The notes: a model not told the origin generated them from the sequence alone. Counted from the first letter of the stretch, positions 45,592 to 54,264 are shown. The stretch is DNA of 63,512 nucleotides from JABMRP01 sp964444795 (GCA_964444795.1 CAYUIQ010000014.1:1-63512); one strand, 5' to 3'. Program-made: numbers and translations.

Positions 45592-45794
45592 CGACCCCAA
45601 CGGGGTTTACCAACAAAGCCCAGGGTCGCACAGCGCACCCTGGGTCGCGAGGCCACAACGACAACACGAACGCCAAAGGCGTTCCACATGGCGACACCCG
45701 GTTGTGCAACTCCGTTGGAGTTGATTATGTTCTGCAACGACACCCAGGGTGCGCTGCGCGACCCTGGGCTATGTTGTGAAACGCCTACGGCGTA
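45592..45794. repeat. Composite palindromic repeat (CCCAGGGTGCGC family), copies B1 and B2
   Basis: B1 (45592-45684) equals the reverse complement of copy A at 28441-28529 with scattered changes. B2 (45708-45794) contains CAACTCCGTTGGAGTTG, then CCCAGGGTGCGC to CGACCCTGGG, then AACGCCTACGGCGT. The region 45497-45815 holds no gene apart from this. Confidence 0.85.
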
Positions 45795-45815
45795 ACGTCT
45801 CCGAATAACCGTCGT

Positions 45816-47366
45816 TCAAAACCCCGTCCGCGGATTCGCGCCCACGTCGGCCGGGTCGTCTTCATAGAGCTCCCGCAACCGCGTAAGCTCCGCTTTCAAC
45901 TCGGCGCTAACGGCCGCGTGCTTCGGATCGCCGTACAAATTATCCATCTCCTTCGGGTCGGCCGTCAGATCAAAAAGCTCCCACGCGTCGATGCGGTCGA
46001 AGTGGATCAACTTGTGGGTCGCCGTGCGGACGCCGGTGTGGGGCTCCGTGTTGAAGTGAGAAAGGTAGTAGCGGTAGTACATCGACCGGCGCCAGTCGTC
46101 CGGCGTGTTGCCGCGGAGCAGTCGCCCGAGGCCGCGGCCTTGCATGTCCTCCGGCGGTTTCACGGTGGCGCTTTGCAGGAGCGTGGGGGCGAAATCGAGA
46201 TTGAGCACGATGTCCGTGTTGACCGCGCCGGGTTTCACGGTGCCGGGCCAGCGGACCAGCAGCGGGATGCGGAGCGATTCTTCGTACATGAACCGTTTGT
46301 CGTACAGCCCATGCTCGCCGAGAAAGAAACCCTGGTCGGACGTGTAGACGACCAGCGTGTTGCGTGCCAGTCCCGAGCGATCGAGGTAATCGAGAATGCG
46401 GCCCATGTTGTCGTCGATCCCGCGGACGCAACGCAGGTACTTCTTCAGGTAAATCTGATACTGGGCCTGCTTTCGCTCCGTCGGGTCGGTGATATGGGCC
46501 GTCTCGCGGCGAAAGTCCATGCCGTTGAGCCGATGGCCGATGTATTGGGTGGTCCCGGCCAGTGCCTTGGTGCGCGTGGCGAAATCGTCGAAGAGGTTAT
46601 CCGGCTCGGGGATCGTTACGTCCTCGAACAACTCGGCGTAGCGCGGGGCGTGGGTAAACGGATCGTGCGTCGCCTTGAAATGACAGAACAACAGAAACGG
46701 CTTGCCGCCGGGCCGGACGTCCTTGAGGTAGTGGAGCGCCTTATCGGCCACGACGTCCGACGAATGGCCCTCGTACCCGGTCCGCTTCCCCCGCTTGACC
46801 CATCCGCTGGGGTCTTCGTCGCCCATCTCGATGAATTGCGGGTTGATGTAACTGCCCTGTCCCGGCAGAATCGACCAATAGTCGAACCCGACCGGGTTGC
46901 TATGCAGATGGTATTTGCCGACAAAGCCCGTGTGATAGCCGGCGGCCCGCATCATCTTGGGCAGCGTCGGCTGCCTTTGGTCCAAGGCGGTGAACTTGTA
47001 GACACCGTTTACGTGGGAATACTTGCCCGTGAAGAGCACGGCCCGGCTGGGGGTGCAGATCGAGTTGGTGACAAACGCGCTTTGAAAGAGCATCCCCTCG
47101 GTGGCCAGGCGATCGATGTTCGGTGTCGGCGCGATCGGAGCGAGCATCCCGCCGTAGGCGCTGACCGCCTGGGCGCAATGGTCGTCGGCCATGATTAAAA
47201 CGATGTTGGGTCGGGCACTTGACTGCGCCCTAACTACTGTGGTATAAAGGGATTGTGAAATGGCGAGTGAAATCACAGCAGTGGCCAGTGTAGCAATTCT
47301 GTGTAGCAAACAGCGCGGTAACGGCCGGCGGCAATCGGCCCGTGGTTTGGCAAGGAACCCAGTCAT
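45816..47366 (-). CDS. Secreted sulfatase (formylglycine type)
   Basis: Predicted 516-residue sulfatase. The start at 47366 follows GGGAGAG about 10 bases upstream. A Arg-rich N terminus is followed by a hydrophobic signal (TLATAVISLAISQSLY) and cleavage near VRAQSS. MADDHCAQ supplies metal ligands. C104 lies in the canonical CTPSRA site for formylglycine formation. YTSDQGFFLGEHG is a conserved later block with further ligands. It is more like the choline-sulfatase/heparan group than the other sulfatase here (22612-24120). It is the last chromosomal-type gene before the integrase. Confidence 0.95.
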   Translation of the reverse strand: MTGFLAKPRADCRRPLPRCLLHRIATLATAVISLAISQSLYTTVVRAQSSARPNIVLIMADDHCAQAVSAYGGMLAPIAPTPNIDRLATEGMLFQSAFVTNSICTPSRAVLFTGKYSHVNGVYKFTALDQRQPTLPKMMRAAGYHTGFVGKYHLHSNPVGFDYWSILPGQGSYINPQFIEMGDEDPSGWVKRGKRTGYEGHSSDVVADKALHYLKDVRPGGKPFLLFCHFKATHDPFTHAPRYAELFEDVTIPEPDNLFDDFATRTKALAGTTQYIGHRLNGMDFRRETAHITDPTERKQAQYQIYLKKYLRCVRGIDDNMGRILDYLDRSGLARNTLVVYTSDQGFFLGEHGLYDKRFMYEESLRIPLLVRWPGTVKPGAVNTDIVLNLDFAPTLLQSATVKPPEDMQGRGLGRLLRGNTPDDWRRSMYYRYYLSHFNTEPHTGVRTATHKLIHFDRIDAWELFDLTADPKEMDNLYGDPKHAAVSAELKAELTRLRELYEDDPADVGANPRTGF

Positions 47367-47453
47367 GTGGACACTCTCCCTTCTTGGAGCAGATACGCGG
47401 GCAGGTTCTCAAGACCTCGGCGCGATCGACCGAGGCGGCCACTGTTGGCGCAT

Positions 47454-47502
47454 AAAAAAGACCAAGGGGCCACGGGCGGCAACCCGTTTAGTGGCCCCTT
47501 GG
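47454..47502 (-). terminator. Rho-independent terminator on the minus strand
   Basis: CCAAGGGGCCAC (47462-47473) pairs perfectly with GTGGCCCCTTGG (47491-47502). On the minus strand the stem is followed by TCTTTTTT (47454-47461). It would stop leftward transcription before the sulfatase. Confidence 0.75.
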
Positions 47503-47526
47503 CGGCAAGGAACCGAATGCGGCTCC
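47495..47526 (+). repeat. Left copy of imperfect inverted repeat flanking the integrase
   Basis: CCCCTTGGCGGCAAGGAACC and the following bases match the reverse complement of 48876-48906: 15 identical bases, a one-base gap, then 11 of 16. It overlaps the terminator stem. It may be a recombinase binding or attachment site. Confidence 0.6.
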
Positions 47527-47605
47527 ACCCCCAGTATCGTTGCGTGACACCGTCGCTGCAACCCCCGGCGGCAACCGGGACAACCACGGAAAGGACATCT
47601 CTCAA

Positions 47606-48748
47606 ATGGCAAGGAAACGAAAGCGTCGGCAGCCCCACGGCTCCGCCTGGCACTGGCGGCAGACGGACACCTGGTACATCACTGAGCCCGGCACGCGAAA
47701 ACGCGCCCCCCTGCTGGATGAAAAGGGCGAACGAATCCGGGGCCGGGAGAACAAAGAAGCGGCCCGACTCGCCTTGGCCCGGATCAAGCTGCAGGAGGAG
47801 CTGGCCAAGCCTTCGCCGGCAGCTTCGGGAGAATGGACAGTTGCCCGCGTCTGCGAAGTGTATTTGACGGACCTTCACCAGACGGCAACTTCCGGATGGG
47901 CAAGCCAAGTCCAAGGCTGGCTCAACGACCTGTGCGGTTTCTGCGGTGCATTGAAGGTCACGGAGTTCAAGAAGAAACATCTGCGAACGTGGCTCCAGCG
48001 GCACAAGACCTGGAACAACAACACGCAGCGAAACGTGATCGGGTCGGTGATTGCCGCGTTTAACTTCTGTGGCAAGTACGAGGAGTTGGACGTCAATCCG
48101 GTCGCCGGATATACCAAACCGGCGGCCACTCCCCGGGTGACGGCCTTTACGCCCGAGGAAGAAGAGGCGATCTACGGGGAAACCGACGAGCAGTTCGCCC
48201 AATTCATCAAGGCCTGCATTTTGACCGGTGCCCGCCCCTACTCGGAACTGGCCAAGGTCACGGCCGATCACGTCGTCGAGACGGAGCGGGGGATGTACTA
48301 TCTGCTCAAGGCCAGAACGGCGGACGGAGAACACGGGCACAAGACGGCGAAGAAGACGGGCAAAGATCGCCGGATCATGCTCTGCGATGAGGTCGAAACA
48401 ACGACGCGTCGGCTGATTCAAGCGGCTCCGAAAGGATCGGGAGTCCCCTTGTTTCGATCCCCACGAGGGAAGGCGTGGAAACGAGCCAACTGCGTCGTCC
48501 GGTTCTTGGCGATCAAGAAGAAGCTCGACCTCCCGCCGGATCGATGCATGTATAGCTGCTGTCACACGTTTGCCAAACGGACCTTGTCGGGATACTACAC
48601 GGGCCGACAGGTCACGATCGAAGTGTTGGCCGGCTTGATGGGTAACTCCCCCCGCGTCTGTTGGGAGCACTACGCCCAGTGGGCCGACCAGTACATCAGC
48701 CCGCTGTGGGCCGCCCTGGGCAAGAACGGGTCAGAGAGTGCCGCGTAA
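47606..48748 (+). CDS. Tyrosine recombinase / integrase with altered active site
   Basis: Predicted 380-residue phage-type integrase. The start at 47606 follows AAAGGA about 10 bases upstream. The N-terminal basic stretch (MARKRKRRQPHG) is followed by a SAM-like core-binding domain (about 70-165) and a catalytic domain. R210 lies in TGARPYSEL. The box-II region reads YSCCHTFA: the usual H/Y-x-x-R-H-T has C319 where the catalytic arginine belongs. The later LGH histidine is N in LMGNS. The nucleophile Y356 is present in WEHYAQW. The protein may therefore be catalytically weak, inactive or dependent on a partner. Confidence 0.85.
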   Translation: MARKRKRRQPHGSAWHWRQTDTWYITEPGTRKRAPLLDEKGERIRGRENKEAARLALARIKLQEELAKPSPAASGEWTVARVCEVYLTDLHQTATSGWASQVQGWLNDLCGFCGALKVTEFKKKHLRTWLQRHKTWNNNTQRNVIGSVIAAFNFCGKYEELDVNPVAGYTKPAATPRVTAFTPEEEEAIYGETDEQFAQFIKACILTGARPYSELAKVTADHVVETERGMYYLLKARTADGEHGHKTAKKTGKDRRIMLCDEVETTTRRLIQAAPKGSGVPLFRSPRGKAWKRANCVVRFLAIKKKLDLPPDRCMYSCCHTFAKRTLSGYYTGRQVTIEVLAGLMGNSPRVCWEHYAQWADQYISPLWAALGKNGSESAA

Positions 48749-48875
48749 TGTGGTGGCTGGTCACATTTCGTGGATCACAGGCAAGAACCGGAGCAGACGC
48801 TCGCACGCGTCGGGAGGCTCGGCCAGAAATCGGTTCGTTTTCCCCCGCGTTCCCCCCGCGGCATGGAGTCCACGG

Positions 48876-48906
48876 GGAGCCGACGCGGGTTCTTGCCGCC
48901 AAGGGG
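48876..48906 (-). repeat. Right copy of imperfect inverted repeat flanking the integrase
   Basis: The reverse complement begins CCCCTTGGCGGCAAGAACCC and matches 47495-47526. It lies 127 bases after the integrase stop, between convergent genes. Confidence 0.6.
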
Positions 48907-48927
48907 CTCTGACTGAGGCTCCCTCGG

Positions 48928-49233
48928 TCATTCATCGGGACGGCCCGGTTTGGCCGTGATGTGTTGCAGGGCCGTCCGGATTGTCGGATTTCGGCGATTG
49001 CGCTGGGTCGTCGGTTTGACTCGCATCCGGTCGAGTAACCGCTCGACCTCCCTGACCGAGATTCGAATCGGCCCCTGTCCCTTGGCCCCGCTCTGAAAGT
49101 ACTCCACCGTGATTGGGGCACCCCGAAGGAGAAATCTCCCCCGATCCGACTGGGCAAGCCACTCGTACAACCGGTGGACACTGACCCCCAGACGCCGAGC
49201 CGCTTCCGTGGAGGTGAGGAGTTTGTCGGGCAT
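48928..49233 (-). CDS. Excisionase/MerR-like HTH protein
   Basis: Predicted 101-residue DNA-binding protein starting MPDKLLTSTEAARRLGVSVH. The first about 60 residues form a helix-turn-helix of the excisionase or MerR N-terminal type (STEAARRLGVSVHRLYEWLA). After it a basic linker and a second small helical part follow. Its position convergent with the integrase fits a recombination directionality factor or element regulator. No strong Shine-Dalgarno sequence precedes the start. Confidence 0.7.
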   Translation of the reverse strand: MPDKLLTSTEAARRLGVSVHRLYEWLAQSDRGRFLLRGAPITVEYFQSGAKGQGPIRISVREVERLLDRMRVKPTTQRNRRNPTIRTALQHITAKPGRPDE

Positions 49234-49479
49234 GGGTCCATCATTGGTCAATAGAGTAAGGTAGTCTTTCGAGCGTCGTCGGGCATAGCCGCCGCGGCGC
49301 ACGTGAGAACGAATTGCCGGGCAAACCTGCCCCATACGGCGCCGAAACGCGTGGTACCGTGGGCGACTGCATAGCCACCGTCTGGCGCCGGAAGACCGGT
49401 CGTCATGGCCGGGCGGCCCACCGCAATCCGCGTCCCATTGCACATCGTGCGACCTAACCTGAAAGTCCGGTCGCTCAGG

Positions 49480-49797
49480 TCAATCGACGTCTTTGCTGCC
49501 GAGGATCGGAATCGCGTCCCCTTGGACCTCTTTCATGTTGTCCAGATCTTCGGACTGACTGTTCCCACCGGTGATGGCGCTCAGGGCTCCCTCCCCGCCG
49601 GCCGCTCCCATCAGGTTGGCGTCGAACTCCGTCGAGACATGACCACCTTTGCTGATCGATATGGAACGCACGGCCGGCCTCAGTTCGTTGCGGACCCCTT
49701 GAAGGGCACTTTCCCATATCCTCACGATCTGCCGGAGAGAATCCATCTTCTCCAGCGTGTTCTTCGCGTTTTGATACCGCGATCGACTGATCTTCAT
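49480..49797 (-). CDS. Small hypothetical protein
   Basis: Predicted 105-residue protein beginning MKISRSRYQNAKNTLEKMDS. GGAG lies 7 bases upstream of the ATG. The N-terminal half is helical and could form a coiled coil; the C-terminal half is Gly/Ser/Asp-rich and looks flexible. No family recognised. It is transcribed with the YggT-like and vWA genes upstream (93-base gap). Confidence 0.62.
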   Translation of the reverse strand: MKISRSRYQNAKNTLEKMDSLRQIVRIWESALQGVRNELRPAVRSISISKGGHVSTEFDANLMGAAGGEGALSAITGGNSQSEDLDNMKEVQGDAIPILGSKDVD

Positions 49798-49889
49798 TGT
49801 TTTCTCCAGTGGATGAAGAAGGTGACTTCTCAACGATGGGCTCTTTCTATGGCGACGGGCCAATAGTCTCAGACCCTCGAATTCCCGAT

Positions 49890-50183
49890 TCAGCACAGCC
49901 GTGCAAGCAAGACGGCCACACTCACACGACATAAGGTCAGGACGAGGGCGATCAGTAGTAGTCGGCCGTGCATCGAGATGACGGGTATCCACTTGCCCAG
50001 ATCGCTGTCCAGCGACTCAATCAAAGGTGAACCGATTCGGTCCAGGTTGCCGATGACGCCATTGGGCCATCGGATGGCCAACGCGCGAATGACAAGGAAG
50101 AAGAAGATCACGTCCAGGGCGATTGTGAAGAAGTAGACCAACCCGACAATCAGGAATTCCAGAGCGTTGGTGATGATGAGCAT
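49890..50183 (-). CDS. YggT-like small membrane protein
   Basis: Predicted 97-residue membrane protein; GGAG is 7 bases before the ATG. Two membrane spans frame a polar middle: LEFLIVGLVYFFTIALDVIF and LLLIALVLTLCRVSVAVLL. The middle block (WPNGVIGNLDRIGSPLIESL) resembles the YggT family loop. Its place next to the vWA and Hsp70 genes suggests a membrane anchor for that group. That is inference. Confidence 0.65.
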   Translation of the reverse strand: MLIITNALEFLIVGLVYFFTIALDVIFFFLVIRALAIRWPNGVIGNLDRIGSPLIESLDSDLGKWIPVISMHGRLLLIALVLTLCRVSVAVLLARLC

Positions 50184-50254
50184 TGCCAGTCTCCGTGTTT
50201 CGGTAATAGAAGCGATGGAACGGTAAGGACCTTTCGTTTCGACTCGTAGCCGTA

Positions 50255-50929
50255 CTAGCGAGTAATGCTTGTTGCCAGGGTCCGATAGTGTTCGGTCAGA
50301 TCATGCCGGTTCTTGATGAACCGGTAGCGACGTTTTCCGTTGCCGGTCCGGCTGGCGATGCGTCGCAAGAGGTCTTCGTCGACTTCGTCGGGAGTTCCGC
50401 CGATGCCGATGCAATCGATCAGAACACCTGCCTTTCGCAAACGCTTCGCGATGGGTAAGGGGTCGGGCCCGTGGTTGTGGTGTCCGTCGGATAGCAGGAT
50501 GATCCTTTGGAGGGCACCGGGCCTGACCGAATCGCTCTCCCTCCCGCAGAGCCAGTTGGCGAACTTCGCGCACGGCGAATCATCTTCCGGCAGGAGTATC
50601 TTTGCGGCCCGACGGAGGCCTTTTCCTATTGCCGTAAAGTCTCCTGTTCGGATGCTTCCGATAGCATTTTCTACTCGTGCCAGATCGCTCTCGAGCTGCA
50701 GAAGGCCGCAATGCTGCGTTGCCGCGGACTCGTAGGAGACGACGGCGACGCGGTCTCGTAAGCAGAGACCGGCCCTGGTCCGAGCGAACTCTTGGCCACT
50801 GGCTTTGGCCGCGGCCATACGCGACGGCTGGTAATCGGTCATCTCCATCGAGCCCGAACGGTCAATGACCAAAACGGTGTCCTGGGGCTGCTGACCGTTG
50901 CGGCCGGGAAGGGCCCTGGATTGTCTCAT
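50255..50929 (-). CDS. von Willebrand factor A (vWA) domain protein
   Basis: Predicted 224-residue cytoplasmic protein. The start at 50929 follows AAGGAGA. It is essentially one vWA domain with an intact metal-ion-dependent adhesion site: D23-x-S25-x-S27 in VIDRSGSMEM, a Thr in GDFTAIGKG and an Asp in LLSDGHHNHG. The rest is the expected Rossmann-like fold (DRVAVVSYES, LIDCIGIGG). No signal or membrane segment. Such proteins act as scaffolds or substrate selectors for AAA+ enzymes, PP2C phosphatases or kinases (TerY-P, MoxR-type systems). Here the partners in the same direction are a lidless Hsp70 and a pseudo-PP2C/GrpE fusion. Confidence 0.9.
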   Translation of the reverse strand: MRQSRALPGRNGQQPQDTVLVIDRSGSMEMTDYQPSRMAAAKASGQEFARTRAGLCLRDRVAVVSYESAATQHCGLLQLESDLARVENAIGSIRTGDFTAIGKGLRRAAKILLPEDDSPCAKFANWLCGRESDSVRPGALQRIILLSDGHHNHGPDPLPIAKRLRKAGVLIDCIGIGGTPDEVDEDLLRRIASRTGNGKRRYRFIKNRHDLTEHYRTLATSITR

Positions 50930-51073
50930 GGTCTGTATCTCCTTTTGGAACTCGTACAGGAATAAGTTGGCGGTCTTCCGGGGCGTGCTTCGCGACGCCC
51001 CTGCCAATCGCATCGAATTGGGAAAGTTGCTTTTCTACGCGTTCTTGGTGTGAGTTTCGGGAAAGAGCCGAGG

Positions 51074-52576
51074 TTAGCCGGCCGAAGCTCTGGCCACTCC
51101 TCGGGAGTAATCAAACCGCATCTGCGTTTTCTTTCCGCTCACCAGGTCCTCGGCTTCCGCGCTGCACATGGCGTTGCCGTCCAGTCGATAGACGACGTGG
51201 ATTCGCTTGGGGAGCTTGGGGTCGGGCGGGAGGCCCTTGAGCGTCAATTCGCCGATCGTGAGACATTTGCCGGCGGCCTCTCCTTCTTCACCCTGCAGTA
51301 CCCGGATGTGGGCGTCCGTCTGATCGGGAAGCTTCAATCGGAACAGGTCCTCATGCTCACACGGGATGGGCGTATGGCGCTGGACGATGACCGCGTTGAT
51401 TTCGTTGAGGTTAGGGTCGTCGACGCAACACCCGATGCCGTGGGCGGTCACGTCCTGGACGTTGAGCTTGGGTGCTGGGATCGCTCGTCCCCTGAAGGTC
51501 AAACTGCCCGTACCCTTGCTTGCCTCAATGGCCGCTTGGATCGCCGCGCCCCAGGCCACGGCCCGTATTGGGTCGATGTCCTGCGCCACCGGGCGCCCGA
51601 ACGCTTTTTCCATGGCCGCCTTGATCGACGGGATCTTGTTGCCGCCGCCCACCAGCAGAATCCTGTCCAGGTCCTCTTTTCTGAGGCCGCAATCCTTCAG
51701 AAGCTCGCCGGCCTTTTCGACAATCTGGCAAATCAGATTGGCGATCGCCCGCTCGAATTCCTCGCGAGTCAGTTCCACTGTGTGGTACTGACCGCCGGCC
51801 GATAGCATGAGCTTTGCGCTGCCTTTGACACCCAGGGCGAACTTGGCCTGTTCCGCACGATCGTGGAGATCGTGACAGAGAGCCGGATCTTTCTGGAGAT
51901 TGGGTCGAAGGCCCGTTTCCCGGGCCAGCGCATCCAGGGAGTACGCTTCGATGATCTCCGTGTACCGCCGCCCACCCAGATCGGCTATGCCGGCCGTGCC
52001 GAGTACTTCGATCCGCTCGCCCTTGGACCGCACGATGCTCGCATCGTACGTGCCGCCCCCTAGATCGCTGATCAGCACGGTTTGGTCTTGCCCTTTCTCC
52101 AGGCCATAAGCAACCCCGGCGGCTGTCGGCTCGGGGATGAGCGAGAGGACGTCAAGCCCCGCGCTCTTGGCCGCCGTCAAGAGTTCGCTTTTCTGGTCGT
52201 CCTGGAAGTTCGCCGGTACGGAGATTACGACCAGTTTGACCTCTTCGCCCAACCCCTCCTGGGCATCCCGCTTCAGTTTGCCCAGCACCAACTCGGTAAG
52301 ATCGGTTGCCGTGTATTTTTCGCCGGTGGGTGAGGTGTAGAGGACTTCCTTGGAGCCCAGCTTGAGTTTGAAATCGCGGAAAGTCGTCCCCGGCCTGGCC
52401 AGGGCTTCGTTTGCCGCCTGACGTCCGATGATCGGATCGCCGTTGTCTTCGAAGCTGACGACCGTCGGAGTGATCTCCTCACCCTCGGAATTCACCAGCG
52501 ATCGGGCCCTTCCAAAGTCGTCAATGCACGCCATCTTCGACTGGGTGGTGCCGAAATCGATTCCAATGACTGCCAT
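51074..52576 (-). CDS. Hsp70/DnaK-type chaperone lacking the lid
   Basis: Predicted 500-residue ATPase. The start at 52576 follows GAGGAGA. Signature blocks of the Hsp70 ATPase domain are present: IGIDFGTTQSKMA, ISDLGGGTYDAS and a conserved LVGGGNKIPSI. The substrate-binding beta part is present (about 385-500), but the protein ends at GVARASAG without the about 100-residue helical lid of DnaK (about 640 residues). It is therefore a short-form, probably specialised Hsp70. Its start codon lies 2 bases from the stop of the GrpE-like gene, so the pair is likely translationally coupled. The substrate is unknown. Confidence 0.93.
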   Translation of the reverse strand: MAVIGIDFGTTQSKMACIDDFGRARSLVNSEGEEITPTVVSFEDNGDPIIGRQAANEALARPGTTFRDFKLKLGSKEVLYTSPTGEKYTATDLTELVLGKLKRDAQEGLGEEVKLVVISVPANFQDDQKSELLTAAKSAGLDVLSLIPEPTAAGVAYGLEKGQDQTVLISDLGGGTYDASIVRSKGERIEVLGTAGIADLGGRRYTEIIEAYSLDALARETGLRPNLQKDPALCHDLHDRAEQAKFALGVKGSAKLMLSAGGQYHTVELTREEFERAIANLICQIVEKAGELLKDCGLRKEDLDRILLVGGGNKIPSIKAAMEKAFGRPVAQDIDPIRAVAWGAAIQAAIEASKGTGSLTFRGRAIPAPKLNVQDVTAHGIGCCVDDPNLNEINAVIVQRHTPIPCEHEDLFRLKLPDQTDAHIRVLQGEEGEAAGKCLTIGELTLKGLPPDPKLPKRIHVVYRLDGNAMCSAEAEDLVSGKKTQMRFDYSRGVARASAG

Positions 52577-52578
52577 AA

Positions 52579-53850
52579 TCAGATCTCCTCGTACTGAAGG
52601 TTTTGAGACTCGTGCCGCCAGACGATGACCTCCTCGTATCGAATGGTCGTGTTCTTCCGTCGAAAGCCGTCGCGGACGCGGACCGCGATCATGCCGTCCG
52701 CCGAAGGTCCTGCCGCGTTCTTCGCGCCGACGCACCGTTGAGTGTCTCGGTCAAATCGATGGCCCGGCGTCTGGTACGGTTCCACACCGTAGGTACTCAA
52801 GAACTCCCGCACATCCACCTTTGCCGCGGCCATGGCGTCGTTCGATTCACCGTTGGGTCTCCGGTCAAGCCGGTCGTACAGAAGCATGATCTGCCGGATC
52901 ATGGGCTGGACGATGTGCTCGTCGATGTCCCGTTGCTCACGGTCTTGTAGCTGCCGCAGCAGCAGTGCGCTGCGATCTTCATCCGGAGTCCGTTGTTTGG
53001 CAGTGGCTTCCACGGCGCGCTGCAGGCCGTCGAGTTGTCGGCTCAAAGCTTCCACTGCGGCGTTTCTGTCCGCAGCAACCGCTTTGCCGGTCGGGCCGGT
53101 TGGGGCCGGCGTCAGTTCTGGGGGCACTTCGCCACGCGGCGGACCTTGGACGTCCGCAGGAATACCTTGTTGTGTCTGGAAGCCAACGATCAGTCGGTCT
53201 GCCGGTCTTGCCGAAGCCAGCAATCTTGACAGCACGCGGCCCACCGCGGACAAACGAAGCCCGCCCCCACACACGTCGTGGAGTGCCCGAGACAGATTCT
53301 CGTTGTTGCCGTTGCCCGATCGATGGGGAAACCCCGGCGCAACGGCCAGGAATCGTTCGCCGGGCTGCGTACGAACGGACACGATGTTCCCGGAGACTCT
53401 TGGTTCTGAGTCGATCGGTGGAGAATCGATCCTTCGCGCGGGCACCGACCGGGAGACACTTTCGCGCCCAACGCTTGCGGTGATGTTTGTCGTGCAGGCG
53501 ACGTGTATCTCGTTTCCCCGGGCCACGGCAATAACCAGTTCGGCCTCGCGGGACATGGAACGGACTAAGATCGTATTCCGTGCCTCCTCGATCGTCTGTC
53601 GAAGCAGGCCGTGAAGCCCCTGAGGAGGGAACGCGAGCCCTTTTGGCGAAGACATAGCCTTGATGGAATCGACGAGCCGCCGCGCGGTCTCTCGGCAGAT
53701 CGCACCCCCTCGTAACGGGTCATCGGCCAGCGCCGGGCAGGCCACGACGTATCGGGTGGGAATCCCCTTTGCCACCAGCCGCCCATGGGCGACCGCCGGG
53801 CCGAGCCCTCTTCGTAAGTCGTTTTTTTGATGGACTGCTACTTTGAGCAT
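52579..53850 (-). CDS. Fusion of degenerate PP2C-like domain and GrpE-like domain
   Basis: Predicted 423-residue protein; the start at 53850 follows GGAGAC. The N-terminal half (1-230) has the topology of a PP2C phosphatase (GGAICRETARRLVDSIKAM, AELVIAVARGNEIHVACTTN, GERFLAVAPGF, ADRLIVGF). It lacks the acidic metal-binding residues, for instance PG in place of the usual DG, so it should be inactive. A coiled coil follows (about 265-340), then a C-terminal beta domain like GrpE (TPGHRFDRDTQRCVG, DGFRRKNTTIRYEEV). GrpE is the nucleotide exchange factor of Hsp70, matching the adjacent Hsp70 gene. The PP2C assignment is weaker than the GrpE assignment. Confidence 0.72.
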   Translation of the reverse strand: MLKVAVHQKNDLRRGLGPAVAHGRLVAKGIPTRYVVACPALADDPLRGGAICRETARRLVDSIKAMSSPKGLAFPPQGLHGLLRQTIEEARNTILVRSMSREAELVIAVARGNEIHVACTTNITASVGRESVSRSVPARRIDSPPIDSEPRVSGNIVSVRTQPGERFLAVAPGFPHRSGNGNNENLSRALHDVCGGGLRLSAVGRVLSRLLASARPADRLIVGFQTQQGIPADVQGPPRGEVPPELTPAPTGPTGKAVAADRNAAVEALSRQLDGLQRAVEATAKQRTPDEDRSALLLRQLQDREQRDIDEHIVQPMIRQIMLLYDRLDRRPNGESNDAMAAAKVDVREFLSTYGVEPYQTPGHRFDRDTQRCVGAKNAAGPSADGMIAVRVRDGFRRKNTTIRYEEVIVWRHESQNLQYEEI

Positions 53851-53937
53851 GGAATCAGTCTCCAATGTGCCAAAACCGCCAGACGGTCTTTGAGAAATGG
53901 TCGAGTTCTTGGACCGACGCAAGATCGAACCTCGCGA

Positions 53938-54165
53938 TCAGTCCCTTCTTCTTGTGAGAATTCGGATTACGCCGAGAATCGTGACGGCAACCAAACCGAA
54001 TGCGACCAGCCCCCACAGCTGATCGTCCACTGGATGTCCGGGACCCATGTCTTTGATCCTCCCCAAAAAGGCAACGATGTACTCGTAGGTCTTTATCACC
54101 ACAATCACCGCGGTGACTGTCATCACCAGGGCGATCACATTCGGCCAATCCACTTCCGGTTGCAC
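53938..54165 (-). CDS. Small two-helix membrane protein
   Basis: Predicted 75-residue protein. A GTG start at 54165 is chosen because AAGGGAG lies 9 bases upstream; an ATG at 54249 would add an Arg-rich leader. Two membrane spans are seen: VIALVMTVTAVIVVI and LWGLVAFGLVAVTILGVI, separated by KTYEYIVAFLGRIKDMG. No family recognised. It is in line with the GrpE/Hsp70/vWA genes. Confidence 0.6.
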   Translation of the reverse strand: MQPEVDWPNVIALVMTVTAVIVVIKTYEYIVAFLGRIKDMGPGHPVDDQLWGLVAFGLVAVTILGVIRILTRRRD

Positions 54166-54264
54166 CGTTCTGTGCTCCCTTGCTGTTCGAGGCACGCGGC
54201 CGGTTCGGGCGGCCATCGGATGTCGACATTCGCGATTTCGGATTTCCACTCGTTTTCCAAGTGA

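Noticed and set aside
47363..48670. 435-codon leftward frame opposite the integrase
   Set aside because: The integrase on the other strand has recognisable catalytic blocks, and this frame contains none.
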